Shown here one piece after another: positions 1-9,400 of a DNA stretch of 64,000 nucleotides. The first letter of the stretch is position 1. Each line of letters opens with the position of its first letter. The notes beneath the pieces were generated by a model. That model saw only the letters and a list, made by a program, of their open reading frames with translations. It was not told the DNA's origin and did not search any database. Origin of the DNA: Candidatus Poribacteria bacterium. Lineage in GTDB: Bacteria > Poribacteria > WGA-4E > PCPOR2b. The translations under genes and the position numbers were made by a program. The stretch lies in the NCBI GenBank assembly GCA_028819845.1, contig JAPPKS010000002.1, positions 78,605 to 142,604 of the forward strand. Direction: 5' to 3'.

Positions 1-51
1 ATACGCTGCGGCGCACATCGTTGAACGTTATTCTCGCGCGGGGTGGTCCCA

Positions 52-1179
52 ATGTCAGCAATTGACTGGATTACAGTAAAAGGGCTCAGGAGTATCAAAT
101 CAATTGAAAAATTAGAACTCCGCCCAATCAACGTACTAATCGGTCCGAACGGCGCAGGGAAGTCAAACCTCCTCCATGTCTTCTCCTTGCTGAATGCCAT
201 CAGCGATGGGCAGTTTCAAAACTACATCTCACGGTCTGGCGGAGCGAATCGGGTATTGTATTTCGGCGCGGGAACAACACAGCATCTGACAATTCACATA
301 TCATTCGAAAACGAAAAATACCGGTATGAGATTAAGTTTGACGCGGATGATTTCGATGGCATGTATCCTTCCGATGAAAATGCTGCCTATTGGGACAAGG
401 AAAGATGTCCCAATCAGCCCTACAAGGAGCCACTTATCGGACGGGCAGGCGAAGCCGGGATTCGCATTCCACATCGGCGATCTCAAGCAATATCGGGCGT
501 TCGTAGCCACCTTATGCGATGGCGAGTGTATCATTTTCACGACACAAGTTCCACATCACCCTTGAGGACTATAAGCTACCAAAGCGACAATCGCTGCTTG
601 CGTGCGGACGGCTCGAATCTCGCGTCTTTATTGTTTCGCCTGCGTGAAAAACACGAGAATTATTATGATTTGATACTCCGTACAGTGCGGCTGGTTGTAC
701 CGTTTTTTGTCCTTGAGTTATTTACACTCAAGAGAGATAAAATCCGGCTTGAGTGGCGGCATGATGGAAACGACAATTACTTTGACGCGCATTCCCTGTC
801 CGATGCAACGCTGCGGTTCATAGCATTGGCGACTTTGCTGCTGCAACCGAGAAGACTGCGACCTACCGTGATCCTATTGGACGAACCCGAACTGGGATTG
901 CATCCGTCCACAATCGCAATTCTCGCCTCTCTTATCAAACAGGCGTCCGTGGAAACCCAGATTGTCCTCGCGACACAGTCATCTCTATTGCTCGACCATT
1001 TCGACCCAGATGATGTACTTGTAACTAATCGAGTGGAAGGCGCAACACAATTCACAAGGCTGGAAGGCGAAAAACTGAAAAACTGGCTAAAGGATTACAG
1101 GCTCGGCGAACTTTGGGAGAAGAACCATTTCGGTGGCCGCCCGGCTCCTGAGTCCGAAAATCGGCGGGCACCACAATGA
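52..1179 (+). CDS. AAA family ATPase (OLD/RecF-like, COG4637-type)
   Basis: Stand-alone ABC/SMC-type ATPase of about 375 residues. The Walker A loop GPNGAGKS is at residues 31-38, Walker B with DEPE at about 277-280, and the following LATQSSLLLDHF corresponds to the H-loop region, where Q replaces the usual H. A WRVYHFHDTS stretch near residue 155 is typical of predicted ATPases of the COG4637 type. An upstream in-frame GTG at 43 is possible, but ATG 52 is preceded by a GGGGTGG Shine-Dalgarno-like run, so I prefer it. No partner gene follows directly: 265 bases with REP hairpins separate it from the next ATPase. Such solo ATPases are common in defence islands; the molecular activity cannot be told from sequence alone. 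Only 51 bases precede it in the window, so an upstream partner may lie outside. Confidence 0.85.
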   Translation: MSAIDWITVKGLRSIKSIEKLELRPINVLIGPNGAGKSNLLHVFSLLNAISDGQFQNYISRSGGANRVLYFGAGTTQHLTIHISFENEKYRYEIKFDADDFDGMYPSDENAAYWDKERCPNQPYKEPLIGRAGEAGIRIPHRRSQAISGVRSHLMRWRVYHFHDTSSTSPLRTISYQSDNRCLRADGSNLASLLFRLREKHENYYDLILRTVRLVVPFFVLELFTLKRDKIRLEWRHDGNDNYFDAHSLSDATLRFIALATLLLQPRRLRPTVILLDEPELGLHPSTIAILASLIKQASVETQIVLATQSSLLLDHFDPDDVLVTNRVEGATQFTRLEGEKLKNWLKDYRLGELWEKNHFGGRPAPESENRRAPQ

Positions 1180-1308
1180 CCAGATTACATGTTAATAATT
1201 ACGAATGGAATTCCTGAAGAGCTTGCTTGAAAAAACACTTTTTCTGATCTGTTGGCGGTTATAACCTTTTCGACAATTCACTTGTTACAGCTCAGTTGCC
1301 TTAAGCCA

Positions 1309-1383
1309 AAGCCCCGGAGGGGCGGCAGGTATATAGAATTCATAGTAACATATCAACATTTAGCCCCAGCGGGGCGACAGAAT
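1309..1383 (+). repeat. Two REP-like hairpins between ATPase genes
   Basis: Two copies of the window-wide palindromic repeat, about 55 bases apart. The first has stem GCCCC/GGGGC with loop GGA followed by GGCAGGTATATAGAA; the second has loop AGC followed by GACAG. They fill most of the gap between the ATPase ending at 1179 and pair A. The rest of this 265-base gap shows no gene. Confidence 0.8.
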
Positions 1384-1444
1384 ATTACTGGCATCAATTG
1401 AACGTGTTACAACTGAGATTTTGCCCGAAAATTGGAGACTCGCT

Positions 1445-2944
1445 ATGAATAAACAGACCGGCCCCGATGCCGCGGATAATCAGATTTCGACACGCCCTAA
1501 CGTCCAGATTTCGGTAAGTAATTTCGGGCCGATCGCAAGTGGCACCGTCGATCTCCGGCCGTTGACCGTATTCGTCGGCCCGAGCAACACTGGAAAAACC
1601 TATTTCGCCACGCTGATTTACGCGTTGTCTCGCCAGCTCGTGTTTGGATTCGCAAGGCTTCCTATCATAAATTGGCGAATCCACAGCGATAGGGACGGCT
1701 TCCAAGATGTTCTCAAAAAATTACAAACCGACGCACGAGCCTTGAGGTTATCGGATTTGCCGGAAGGAGTCCGTAACGTGTGGCAGGCTTGCCTCATGGA
1801 GCCCGACGGTTTGAGCGGACTTCTCAAGACCGAACTCAAACGTTGCTTCGATCTCGAGTCTGTTTCCGGCCTGGTTCGTTTGGCTGGGGGCACCGATGAC
1901 ATGAAACTTTCGCTGCATGTCCGTGAGGAAGGTCAAAATCTCTGGCATTTCAACATGGGAATCTCAAAATCGGGTATCACCGTAGATGGACGAATCCAGG
2001 ACATGGTGCTTTTTCCGCCGGAATCTGCGGCGAATGAACGTTTACAAGAGGTAATCACAAGACGATGGAGCCCCTACTCCCCACGCGAGCACGAATCAAT
2101 GGCTGTGGAGTTTTATGATGCGCTCTTGTACGCCGCCGCTGGCAAACGGACAGAAGCGTATTACCTGCCGGCAGCCCGAAGCGGCATAATGCAAAGCCAC
2201 GCCGTCATCTCCAGCTCCCTCCTAGATCGCGCCACCCGTGCCGGGTTGGAGCGTTTTCCGGAACTCCCGACGTTTTCAGGAGGAATGGCAGATTTCATGC
2301 AGCGACTCATCCTTTACAAAGAGAACGAACGGCGCGGCGATATCATGAAAAATCTTGCTGATGCTCTTGAACGGGACGTACTTGCCGGTGAAATACTAGT
2401 TAGGAGAGCATTTCCAGGCGGATATCCGGAATTCGTGTACCAGCCGCGGAAAACTGAGGAAATCATTCCATTGTCCCGCGCTTCTTCCATGGTCTCAGAA
2501 CTTGCGCCCGTTGTGCTATTTCTCCGCAGCACCGTTGATCGCGGCGATACGCTCATTATAGAGGAGCCAGAGGCTCACCTACACCCTGAAATGCAGGTCA
2601 CACTCACGCGCATTCTGGCGGCTGCCGTCCGGGCTGGCGTCCGCATCATCATGACCACGCATAGCGAATGGGTGCTAGAAGAACTCGCCAATCTGGTACA
2701 AGCCTCCAATCTTACCGAATCTGACAGACGGACAATCACTGGCAGCGGCATTGCCCTTCGTGCAGACGAGGTCGGTGCATGGCTGTTTCAACCCAAGAAA
2801 CGCCCAAAGGGGTCGGTTGTGCAGGAAATCCCGCTCAATTGTGAATCGGGAACCTTCAGTGCTGGTTATGAAAAGGTTGCTGTTGATGTCTATAACCGGT
2901 GGGCTGATATATCCGGTCGGACGAATAAGGGCGGGGACAAATGA
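1445..2944 (+). CDS. AAA family ATPase of pair A (NTGKT-type Walker A)
   Basis: SMC/OLD-like ATPase of 499 residues, predicted cytosolic. Walker A is GPSNTGKT (residues 45-52), Walker B runs into IIEEPEAHLHPE (EEPE about 373-376) and the H-loop is TTHSE (404-408), so all ATPase elements are intact. A TTG-initiated extension to 1421 exists, but ATG 1445 has a GGAGA ribosome site six bases upstream. Its last four bases overlap the start of the next gene (ATGA), indicating translational coupling. The NTGKTY loop and the overall layout match the ATPase at 36307-37737, which also overlaps a small D...ELK protein. I infer a two-gene defence-type module in which the ATPase senses and controls the nuclease-like partner. 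Family membership is firm, the biological role is inferred. Confidence 0.88.
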   Translation: MNKQTGPDAADNQISTRPNVQISVSNFGPIASGTVDLRPLTVFVGPSNTGKTYFATLIYALSRQLVFGFARLPIINWRIHSDRDGFQDVLKKLQTDARALRLSDLPEGVRNVWQACLMEPDGLSGLLKTELKRCFDLESVSGLVRLAGGTDDMKLSLHVREEGQNLWHFNMGISKSGITVDGRIQDMVLFPPESAANERLQEVITRRWSPYSPREHESMAVEFYDALLYAAAGKRTEAYYLPAARSGIMQSHAVISSSLLDRATRAGLERFPELPTFSGGMADFMQRLILYKENERRGDIMKNLADALERDVLAGEILVRRAFPGGYPEFVYQPRKTEEIIPLSRASSMVSELAPVVLFLRSTVDRGDTLIIEEPEAHLHPEMQVTLTRILAAAVRAGVRIIMTTHSEWVLEELANLVQASNLTESDRRTITGSGIALRADEVGAWLFQPKKRPKGSVVQEIPLNCESGTFSAGYEKVAVDVYNRWADISGRTNKGGDK

Positions 2945-3408
2945 GCAATCTCTCAGAAGCTGTCCGCGCGAAGGTATCGGAGGAATGTCTAACGACGAAG
3001 TGCCGAAAGAAGGGGTGTAGCGTACATCTTCCTAACAGCAATCGTCAGTTCATCGTAATTGATATGGACCACTCCAAATCTCCGGCGCCGCAAGACGGGA
3101 CACGTTGCGACTTTCTTTTCATTGGTGAGTGCAACAGCGAAAACTGGGTTGTGCCATTAGAATTGAAGAAAGGCAATGCTAACGCAAGCGAGATTTTACC
3201 ACAACTCAAAGCGGGGGCAATCATCGCGGAACGAATCATTCCTAAGAATGAAAACCTTGCGTTTCGACCCGTGGCTGCCTACGGCGGAGAACTCAAACGG
3301 GCAGAACGAGATGCTTTCAGGGACAAAAGACATAGAGTTAAATTCCGACAACAACGCGAACTTGTGCGCTTAATCAGATGTGGAGTGAGTTTGGAAAAGG
3401 CTCTTTAG
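2941..3408 (+). CDS. Small PD-(D/E)XK-like protein, partner of ATPase (pair A)
   Basis: 155-residue soluble protein with no family name that I recognise. It shows the motif CDFLF (D57), then 17 residues later ELKK (E74-L-K76-K77), then QL at 88-89. This is the usual D...ExK...Q order of PD-(D/E)XK nuclease folds. The N-terminal part contains three cysteines (16, 21, 26) that could bind metal, but the spacing is not a classic zinc finger. The start ATG overlaps the ATPase stop by four bases. The same D-17-ELKK-QL layout occurs in the protein at 35763-36323, also coupled to an NTGKT ATPase. A nuclease role is inferred from motif geometry; DNA or RNA substrate is unknown. After it, 195 bases without a gene precede the convergent radical SAM gene. 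Confidence 0.75.
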   Translation: MSNLSEAVRAKVSEECLTTKCRKKGCSVHLPNSNRQFIVIDMDHSKSPAPQDGTRCDFLFIGECNSENWVVPLELKKGNANASEILPQLKAGAIIAERIIPKNENLAFRPVAAYGGELKRAERDAFRDKRHRVKFRQQRELVRLIRCGVSLEKAL

Positions 3409-3603
3409 CTCCATTAAGCCCACGGCTTCCCAAATCACCCACACCTGCCCCAACACCCTTGCCCGGTTTCCCGACCACCCACGCCCGCGTGTCGGCTAAA
3501 AACGTCGAGGTTGATTCACAGATGTATCTCGTTTGAGCCCCTTGAAAAAATGGGCTGAACGGTATTCGCCTCGTCGTGTACTACTCTTCGCTGTGACAAT
3601 CTT

Positions 3604-4365
3604 TCAGAAACCAACCGCCGCCAAACATCGGTTCATCTCTTCAATCAGTTCCTCGTACTCGGCGCTGCCAAAGTACGCTTTGGCGCGGTCCATCTGCTGT
3701 ATGCCTGTTTTGTCTAGGTAACGGATTGACCCGGTATAGACGCCGTCTGCGGCTTCTTTGAGGAGTTGGGCGAAGTGGGTCGGGCTGCTGCAGTGCAGCA
3801 GCGGTGTCAAGGACGCCATGACGTAAATTCCTGCAGCTCTGAGGCGGCGCATTGTTCTCAAGCGCACCCCAATTTGCGGCGCGTGCGGCTCAAGTTTGCG
3901 CCGCACCCTGTCGTCATCGGTAGGAACAGAAAAGCCCACACGCAAGCGGGTGCCAAATTCCTGCAGTAGCTCAAGATCGTCCAAGATGAGCGGACTGCGC
4001 GTGTGCACGACCACGCTTTTCGGGTTGCTTTCCAACAATATCTTCAAACAACGCCGCGTGAGCCGGTATTGCCGTTCAATGTATTGGTACGGATCCGTGG
4101 CTGACCCCACGAATATCCGTCGCCCCCAAATTTTCGCGCGCGCCTTCCCAATCAGAAACGGTGCGTTCACCTTCGGCTTGACCCAAGTCCCCCATGGCAG
4201 AGGATGCTCCCGCGCATAGTGGTACTTCATCACATAGCAATAGGCGCACCCCATGCCGCAGCCGATGTACGGATTGAGGGTGTATCCTTTAACCGGTATA
4301 CCGTCTTGCGGCATCAACACCGAACGCGCCGTGTGCTCTTCTATGTTTAAGTGGGCGTGTGGCAT
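3604..4365 (-). CDS. Radical SAM protein, SPL-family-like (Rv2578c type)
   Basis: 253-residue radical SAM enzyme. The Fe4S4-binding cysteines are C36-x3-C40-x2-C43 in the segment CGMGCAYCYV, preceded by NPYIG. After it come FVGSATDPYQ and VVHTRSPLILDD, both typical of the spore-photoproduct-lyase-like radical SAM group (COG1533). The protein would cleave SAM to start radical chemistry, but the substrate is not known for most members; a DNA-repair role is only one possibility. It is transcribed alone and converges on pair A. A strong promoter lies so close upstream that the mRNA may start at the ATG. If so this gene is translated leaderless; otherwise the Met at residue 18 could be the real start, though it would still leave the cysteine motif intact. 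Confidence 0.88.
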   Translation of the reverse strand: MPHAHLNIEEHTARSVLMPQDGIPVKGYTLNPYIGCGMGCAYCYVMKYHYAREHPLPWGTWVKPKVNAPFLIGKARAKIWGRRIFVGSATDPYQYIERQYRLTRRCLKILLESNPKSVVVHTRSPLILDDLELLQEFGTRLRVGFSVPTDDDRVRRKLEPHAPQIGVRLRTMRRLRAAGIYVMASLTPLLHCSSPTHFAQLLKEAADGVYTGSIRYLDKTGIQQMDRAKAYFGSAEYEELIEEMNRCLAAVGF

Positions 4366-4372
4366 ACCCTAA

Positions 4373-4401
4373 AATATACTATACGCACACTTAGTTGTCA
4401 A
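4373..4401 (-). promoter_or_regulatory. Sigma-70-type promoter, possibly leaderless, for radical SAM gene
   Basis: Read on the minus strand: TTGACA (4401-4396), a 17-base spacer, then TATATT (4378-4373). The -10 box ends eight bases before the ATG at 4365, so the expected transcription start falls at or within a base or two of the start codon. Confidence 0.6.
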
Positions 4402-4513
4402 GTGAAAAGTATCCACCGGCGGGAATTTACATCAAAAATCCCGCAGCTGCATCTCGGTATTACCTCATGCCAATCGTTAATAATAGACATCATTCCAAAT
4501 TAATTCCGCAGCC

Positions 4514-4669
4514 CGATAGCCCCAGAGGGGCGACAGGTATATAGAAATCAACGTTAAAAATCAACATCTAGCCCCAGAGGGGATCTTCGATCATCAAATC
4601 GAAGATAGTTTTTTCAGACATATAGTATTCCTAGTAACACACCAAAATCTAGCCCCGGAGGGTTTTCTT
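4514..4669 (+). repeat. REP-like hairpins, three copies
   Basis: Two full REP hairpins with AGA loops (about 4518 and 4570) and a degenerate third with a GGA loop (about 4654). The block including flanking unique bases resembles the block at 10098-10240 (shared 'cacattgagttaat' and 'ggaaagatgtc' flanks), so the two gaps carry copies of one longer dispersed repeat. No gene is seen in 4402-4741. Confidence 0.75.
4583..4614 (+). terminator. Hairpin plus T-tract, possible intrinsic terminator
   Basis: ATCTTCGAT and ATCGAAGAT form a perfect 9-bp stem with a six-base loop, followed by a run of six T on the plus strand. No plus-strand gene ends just upstream, so it may be part of the repeat rather than a used terminator. 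Confidence 0.3.
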
Positions 4670-4741
4670 TTATTAAATCGAGGATAGTATTGTCAACCAC
4701 ATTGAGTTAATAGGGAAAGATGTCCAATGATTCCCCGCTGC

Positions 4742-5860
4742 TTATGCCGTGGCACCGCTAGCTTCCAAGAAGCTTATCGCCTTCTTGTGCTTCTTCTCAT
4801 GCGCGCGCGCAAGCGGTGTACGTCCCTGTTTGTCCTTCTGGTCAATCTTCGCGCCGTAATCCAGCAGCAACTGCAGCATCTTGTCGCTGGCGCCGAAATG
4901 CACCGCCACATGCAAACAGTTTTCACCATCCTTGCTCTTGATGTTGTTCGGATCCTGCCCCTTCTCCAAAAACCATCGCGCGCCCTGGATGCTGCGGCAC
5001 GACACCGTACATCCCAGCGGCGTGTAACCGCCGTGATGATCTGTGCCGCGGGTGCCGTCGAGTGCTGCCCCGTGCTTCAGCAGCAGTTCAAGCGCGTCGA
5101 AATGCCCGTCGCAAGCCGCGTGGTTGAGCGTGTCGTCGTCGGCGCATCGTCCCCCGGCTTTGAGCAGCAACTCGAAAACCTCCGAATTATCTCTGTAGAT
5201 GGCTTGATCGACGCAGCCGGTCAGGTCGGCGCCGTGTTCAATCAAACTCCCCGCAATCTGCGCCAGTGCCTTCCGCTTCTTCTCGCTGTCGTTTCCCACG
5301 CGGGAACTGACGCAGTAAGTCAGCGGCGTCCAGCCCTTGTCGCTCGTCCAAATTTTACTTCCCTCATGATGCGCCTTTGCCAAGGCTGGGTCATCCTTCA
5401 ATAGTGCGTTGACGCGGGAGGCGTCGCCGAGCACAGCCGCGTGGAAGATGTCGTACCGCCGCGGTGCGCTGTCCAGCAGCGCCGGCAAAAATTCGGTCGA
5501 TTCTCCCGTAGCACAAACCGCGATCGCGCTAATAAACGTATAACTGCCCTGCATCAATGGGTCGGCGCCCGCTTCAAGTAACAACTTAACCACCTGATGA
5601 TGGCCGTCGTGCTTGGGTGCCGTCTTCTTGTACTCCACCGTGCGGTGCAGCGGGCGGTAGTGGTGGGCGGACCTGGATTTCACGTTCGGATCCGCCCCAT
5701 GCTCAAGCAAAAGGGCGACTGCGTCTGCCTGTCCGGCGTAACACGCATCCATTATCGGCTTCCAGTTAGCGGCAAGCGTGCAATCTTCATCGAGCATAGC
5801 GTGCATAGCGTTGAGGTCGCCCGCCGCGGCTGCGGTGGCAAGTGCTTTATCGGGTTTCAT
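4742..5860 (-). CDS. Ankyrin repeat protein
   Basis: About 372 residues made of ankyrin repeats: recurring blocks such as AVALLLEHGADPN, VVKLLLEAGADPL, ALELLLKHGAALD and MLQLLLDYGAKID. No signal peptide or membrane segment is visible, so a cytosolic protein-interaction scaffold is likely; partner unknown. The open frame extends to 5929, but the upstream residues are an arginine-rich low-complexity run and the internal ATG at 5860 has GGAG nine bases before it. A second ankyrin gene lies at 42985-43965. The VOC gene at 5977-6360 lies 117 bases upstream on the same strand. Confidence 0.88.
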   Translation of the reverse strand: MKPDKALATAAAAGDLNAMHAMLDEDCTLAANWKPIMDACYAGQADAVALLLEHGADPNVKSRSAHHYRPLHRTVEYKKTAPKHDGHHQVVKLLLEAGADPLMQGSYTFISAIAVCATGESTEFLPALLDSAPRRYDIFHAAVLGDASRVNALLKDDPALAKAHHEGSKIWTSDKGWTPLTYCVSSRVGNDSEKKRKALAQIAGSLIEHGADLTGCVDQAIYRDNSEVFELLLKAGGRCADDDTLNHAACDGHFDALELLLKHGAALDGTRGTDHHGGYTPLGCTVSCRSIQGARWFLEKGQDPNNIKSKDGENCLHVAVHFGASDKMLQLLLDYGAKIDQKDKQGRTPLARAHEKKHKKAISFLEASGATA

Positions 5861-5976
5861 CCTAATTCGCTCCAGTTCTTCCTCACGGCGCCGTCGCCTC
5901 ACCGAACGCTCACGGACGCCGGAGGTCAATTGTTGAAATTATCAAAAAATTGACCGATTGTAAAAAAAATAACCGG

Positions 5977-6360
5977 TTAGACCTGATGGATCTGTATGAG
6001 ATTGCCGCAGGTGTCATCAAATATGGCCGTAATCACCGCTCCCGTTTCCGTCGGCGCCACCTTAAATTCGACGCCTAGTGCGGTCAATCGTTCGTACTCT
6101 TTGTGAATATCGTCAACCGCAAATGACGTGTACGGAATTCCCTGCTCGTAGATCGACTTTTGGAAAGTCTTGGACGCCGGGTTTGCGTTAGGTTCAAGCA
6201 CCAATTCGACATCATCGTGTCCTTCCGGTGAAATAACTGTAATCCACCTAAATTGACCCACCGGAAAATCCTGTTTCTTAACAAACCCCAGTACGTCGGT
6301 ATAGAATTTAAGCGCTTTGTCTTGGTCGTCAACAACTACACCCGTCAGTTGAATCTTCAT
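5977..6360 (-). CDS. VOC family protein (glyoxalase/bleomycin-resistance fold)
   Basis: 127-residue vicinal-oxygen-chelate protein. It starts MKIQLTGVVVDDQDKALKFY, the usual first beta-alpha of the fold, with DVLGFVKK following and a C-terminal DDTCGNLIQI segment that normally supplies the metal-binding E/H from the second module. A good AAGGAG site sits seven bases upstream of ATG 6360. The substrate cannot be read from sequence. It is one of seven VOC genes in the window. Confidence 0.9.
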   Translation of the reverse strand: MKIQLTGVVVDDQDKALKFYTDVLGFVKKQDFPVGQFRWITVISPEGHDDVELVLEPNANPASKTFQKSIYEQGIPYTSFAVDDIHKEYERLTALGVEFKVAPTETGAVITAIFDDTCGNLIQIHQV

Positions 6361-6471
6361 TATTCGCTCCTTTGTTGGTTGTTAATTTCAATCATCTCAA
6401 CGCAGAAATTCGTCCGGCGGATTCACGAGAAGTTGGACGCGCAGCGCCGGGTTCGCCGAAGGTACAGTGTA

Positions 6472-9400
6472 TTAATCCAACGCCGTTATCTCTGTAGCCA
6501 ACTCCCGGTAGCGGCAGAATGCGTTGGCGAGCTTCATTTGGCGCGGCGTGTGGCACCCCGGTTCGAACAGTTTCGGAGATGCAACCAACACGCAGACGCA
6601 GCGCGCCCGCGAAGTGGCGACGTTGAGCCGGTTGAGGCTATACAGAAATTCCATTCCCCGCGGTGCATCCTCCTGGGTCGATGTCGCCATCGAGTAAATC
6701 ACCACCGGGGCTTCTTGCCCCTGGAACTTGTCAACTGTCCCAATCCTGGCATCCGGCAGCCGATTCATCAACTCCGACACCTGCGCGTTGTAGGGCGTGA
6801 TTATCAGCACGTCGCGCGTCGCCACCGGCAGCGTTTCACCCTTGTCATTTGTCCACACGGACGTACCGTCAGTCAACCGCCGGAACAGCTCGGCGACTCG
6901 CTCCGCCTCTTCAACCGACGAATTTCGATTCCCTTCGTGCTGCACCGGCATCAAGCGCAGCCCCGTGCCCGATACGGGACTGCCAGCGTTGACCTTTTGA
7001 ATTTCCATACCTTGCCGTGATTGCAGCCTACCTTGGTAAAAGGCATCGGACGTGAATTCGCAAACTGCAGGATGCAACCGCCAGGTCTCCTCCAAAAACA
7101 ACCCCTGATGCTCCTCAATAGTCTGTCGGCCGCCCAACAAATGTGCCAGCGCCGATACGCCGGTGCCGTCGGGGTGCGTACCCTTAGTCGGCTGGTCCAA
7201 CTGCTGCGGATCGCCCAGCAAAACCAGGCTGTCCGCCGCATGCGACACCGCTAGCACGTTAGCGAGAGACATCTGCGCCGCCTCGTCGATGAAAAGCACG
7301 TCTAATACGCCCGCAGCCTCCGGACGGCTCCATAACCAAGCTGAGCCGCCGGCAACCTCTGTCCCAAAAGCCAGCGCCGAGAACAAGCCGGCATTGCTCG
7401 TTGCCCGCGCAATCCCGTACGCGCTTGCCTCAAAGTCCTCCTCCGAACATTTCTGCATCGCCTCGACCGGGATGTCCTGTCCTTGAGCCGCGCGCATCAC
7501 CTCGTCCAAAAGATTTCGTATAACCTTGTGGCTGTTGGCGGTGATACCGACCTGTTTGCCGCATTTGATAAGCTCCACAATCATCCGCGCGCCGGTGTAG
7601 GTCTTGCCCGCGCCCGGCGGCCCTTGGACCGGCAACACGCCCGCGTCTAGCAAGGGCGCGATACGGGTAGCCGCCTGCAAAGCGGTTTCTCCTGCCCGGC
7701 GGATAGGATTTCCTTCCAAGCGAGGCGGCTGCCGCAACAAGAGATCCTGGGCAGCGTTATTGTCGCCGCCGACCGTAATGCCGTTCTCGGCAACGTGTTC
7801 GCCGATGCGCAAGAGGGCGTCTGCCAGCACTTCGGTCGGTACCCGGTCGTGAGCGTAAACAGCAGTCGGGTGAAACAGAGCAGTATCTCGCCGTTTCTTG
7901 ATGTCAGCGGTGCGTGTCTGAGGATTAATTCTTACTAAAGTCCCAAACCTTTCCGCGCCATAGGTATACAGAGGCTCGCCGCCCTCCAGTTCGGTCTCTT
8001 GAGGTTCATACCGGTAGCGGTGCACTGGCGCTGCGGTTGTGCCGCCTACCGATTCTATGCACGAGAGTCCGGAGAGTGCCGACCGCTCCTCGCTCAAGTC
8101 TTCTGCAGACAATTCCGCCAACCTGAAGAACTCCCACCACGTCGCCTTCTCCTCCCGTCGGTGCCAGTCCAACAAGTTAGCCAACACCCACCTCGCTTGT
8201 TGCTCCGCTGTCCGTTCCTCCGAATCCACTGGTACATCCCTCGCAATGGCTTTAGATAACGCCGCGGTCCGTTCTTGGCGTTCGCTAATCTTCTCCGACG
8301 CCTCGCCGTCTCCCGCTTCAGGTCTTTCAATCTCCTCGCCCGATTCGATGAGCTTTTCCCGTTCCTGCTCAAGCCAATCGCGCAACCGTGATGCGGAGAC
8401 GCAGCGGTCCCGGTTACCGCGCGCCGCCGTTGCCTTGTCTAAATCGCTGATACTAGGTGCATCGCCTAACGACAAAGCCGACTGGATGCTGAAGTTGGAC
8501 AGGTGTGCTTCCCTAGTCGGCACGCTGCGCTGGAAGCCGTAGAACGCCTCCATATTCCTGAGCGAATAACTCTCGACGCTGGCACGAATCCCCTCGCGCA
8601 TTACGCGGTAGAGATCGACAAAAAGATCTGCACGCAGCATCCGGTCAACCTCGTCCTCGCGGGTGGCGTAACGCCCCATCAACCGCTTCATCGCCCCCGG
8701 CGCGTAGCCGCCGAAGTGGTAGATGTGCATGCCTGGATATTCCGCCCAGCGCGCCACCACGATGTCGACGAAGCGCTCAAAACTGTCTTTCTCGTCCGCA
8801 CGGGTGAACGCCCAAAGTGCGGAATGCCGGTGCGCCCCGTCGGCGTCGGTGACAATATGGCCAATCAGATAATTCAAACCGCCCTCACCGACGAACGGGT
8901 CGCCCTCGAAATCGAAGAACATGTCTCCCGGCGACGGATCGTGTAGCATGGTAAGGCCGCGTTCCGGCGATATTTCTAGCGTCTCGAAGATTAGCCTATT
9001 CTGAGTCCGTCCCGCTACCTGCACGCGCGCCTGCTCTCGTACCCGTTCGTAACTCCACTTAGCGCCGCGTTTCGGTTGCCAAGCCAGCGGAAGCGGCTCT
9101 TCCGCCAGAGTTGCGGTCGTGCTAACGCCGCGCGACTGAAGTTCTCGAATCTGCGAATTCGAAATTCCCGCCACCAAACAGAGATGATCGTCATTACGCC
9201 GGCGCTGTTCGCACGGGTGCTGCCATCGGCAGATATCGCAATGAGATTTTGGATCCGGGTAGGTATCGGCAGGTATCTCTTGGTCCAACGCCTGCTCGAG
9301 GCTGCGCCGAACCAGCCGGTAGTAGGCTGCGTAGTCGTCGGTACGGTACGGTTCTTCCTGAAATTCCGTCCAAGGGACGACCACGTACATCTGCTCCGGG

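Noticed and set aside
4727-5404. 225-codon plus-strand open frame
   Set aside because: Antisense shadow of the ankyrin gene; the minus strand shows clear ankyrin repeats.
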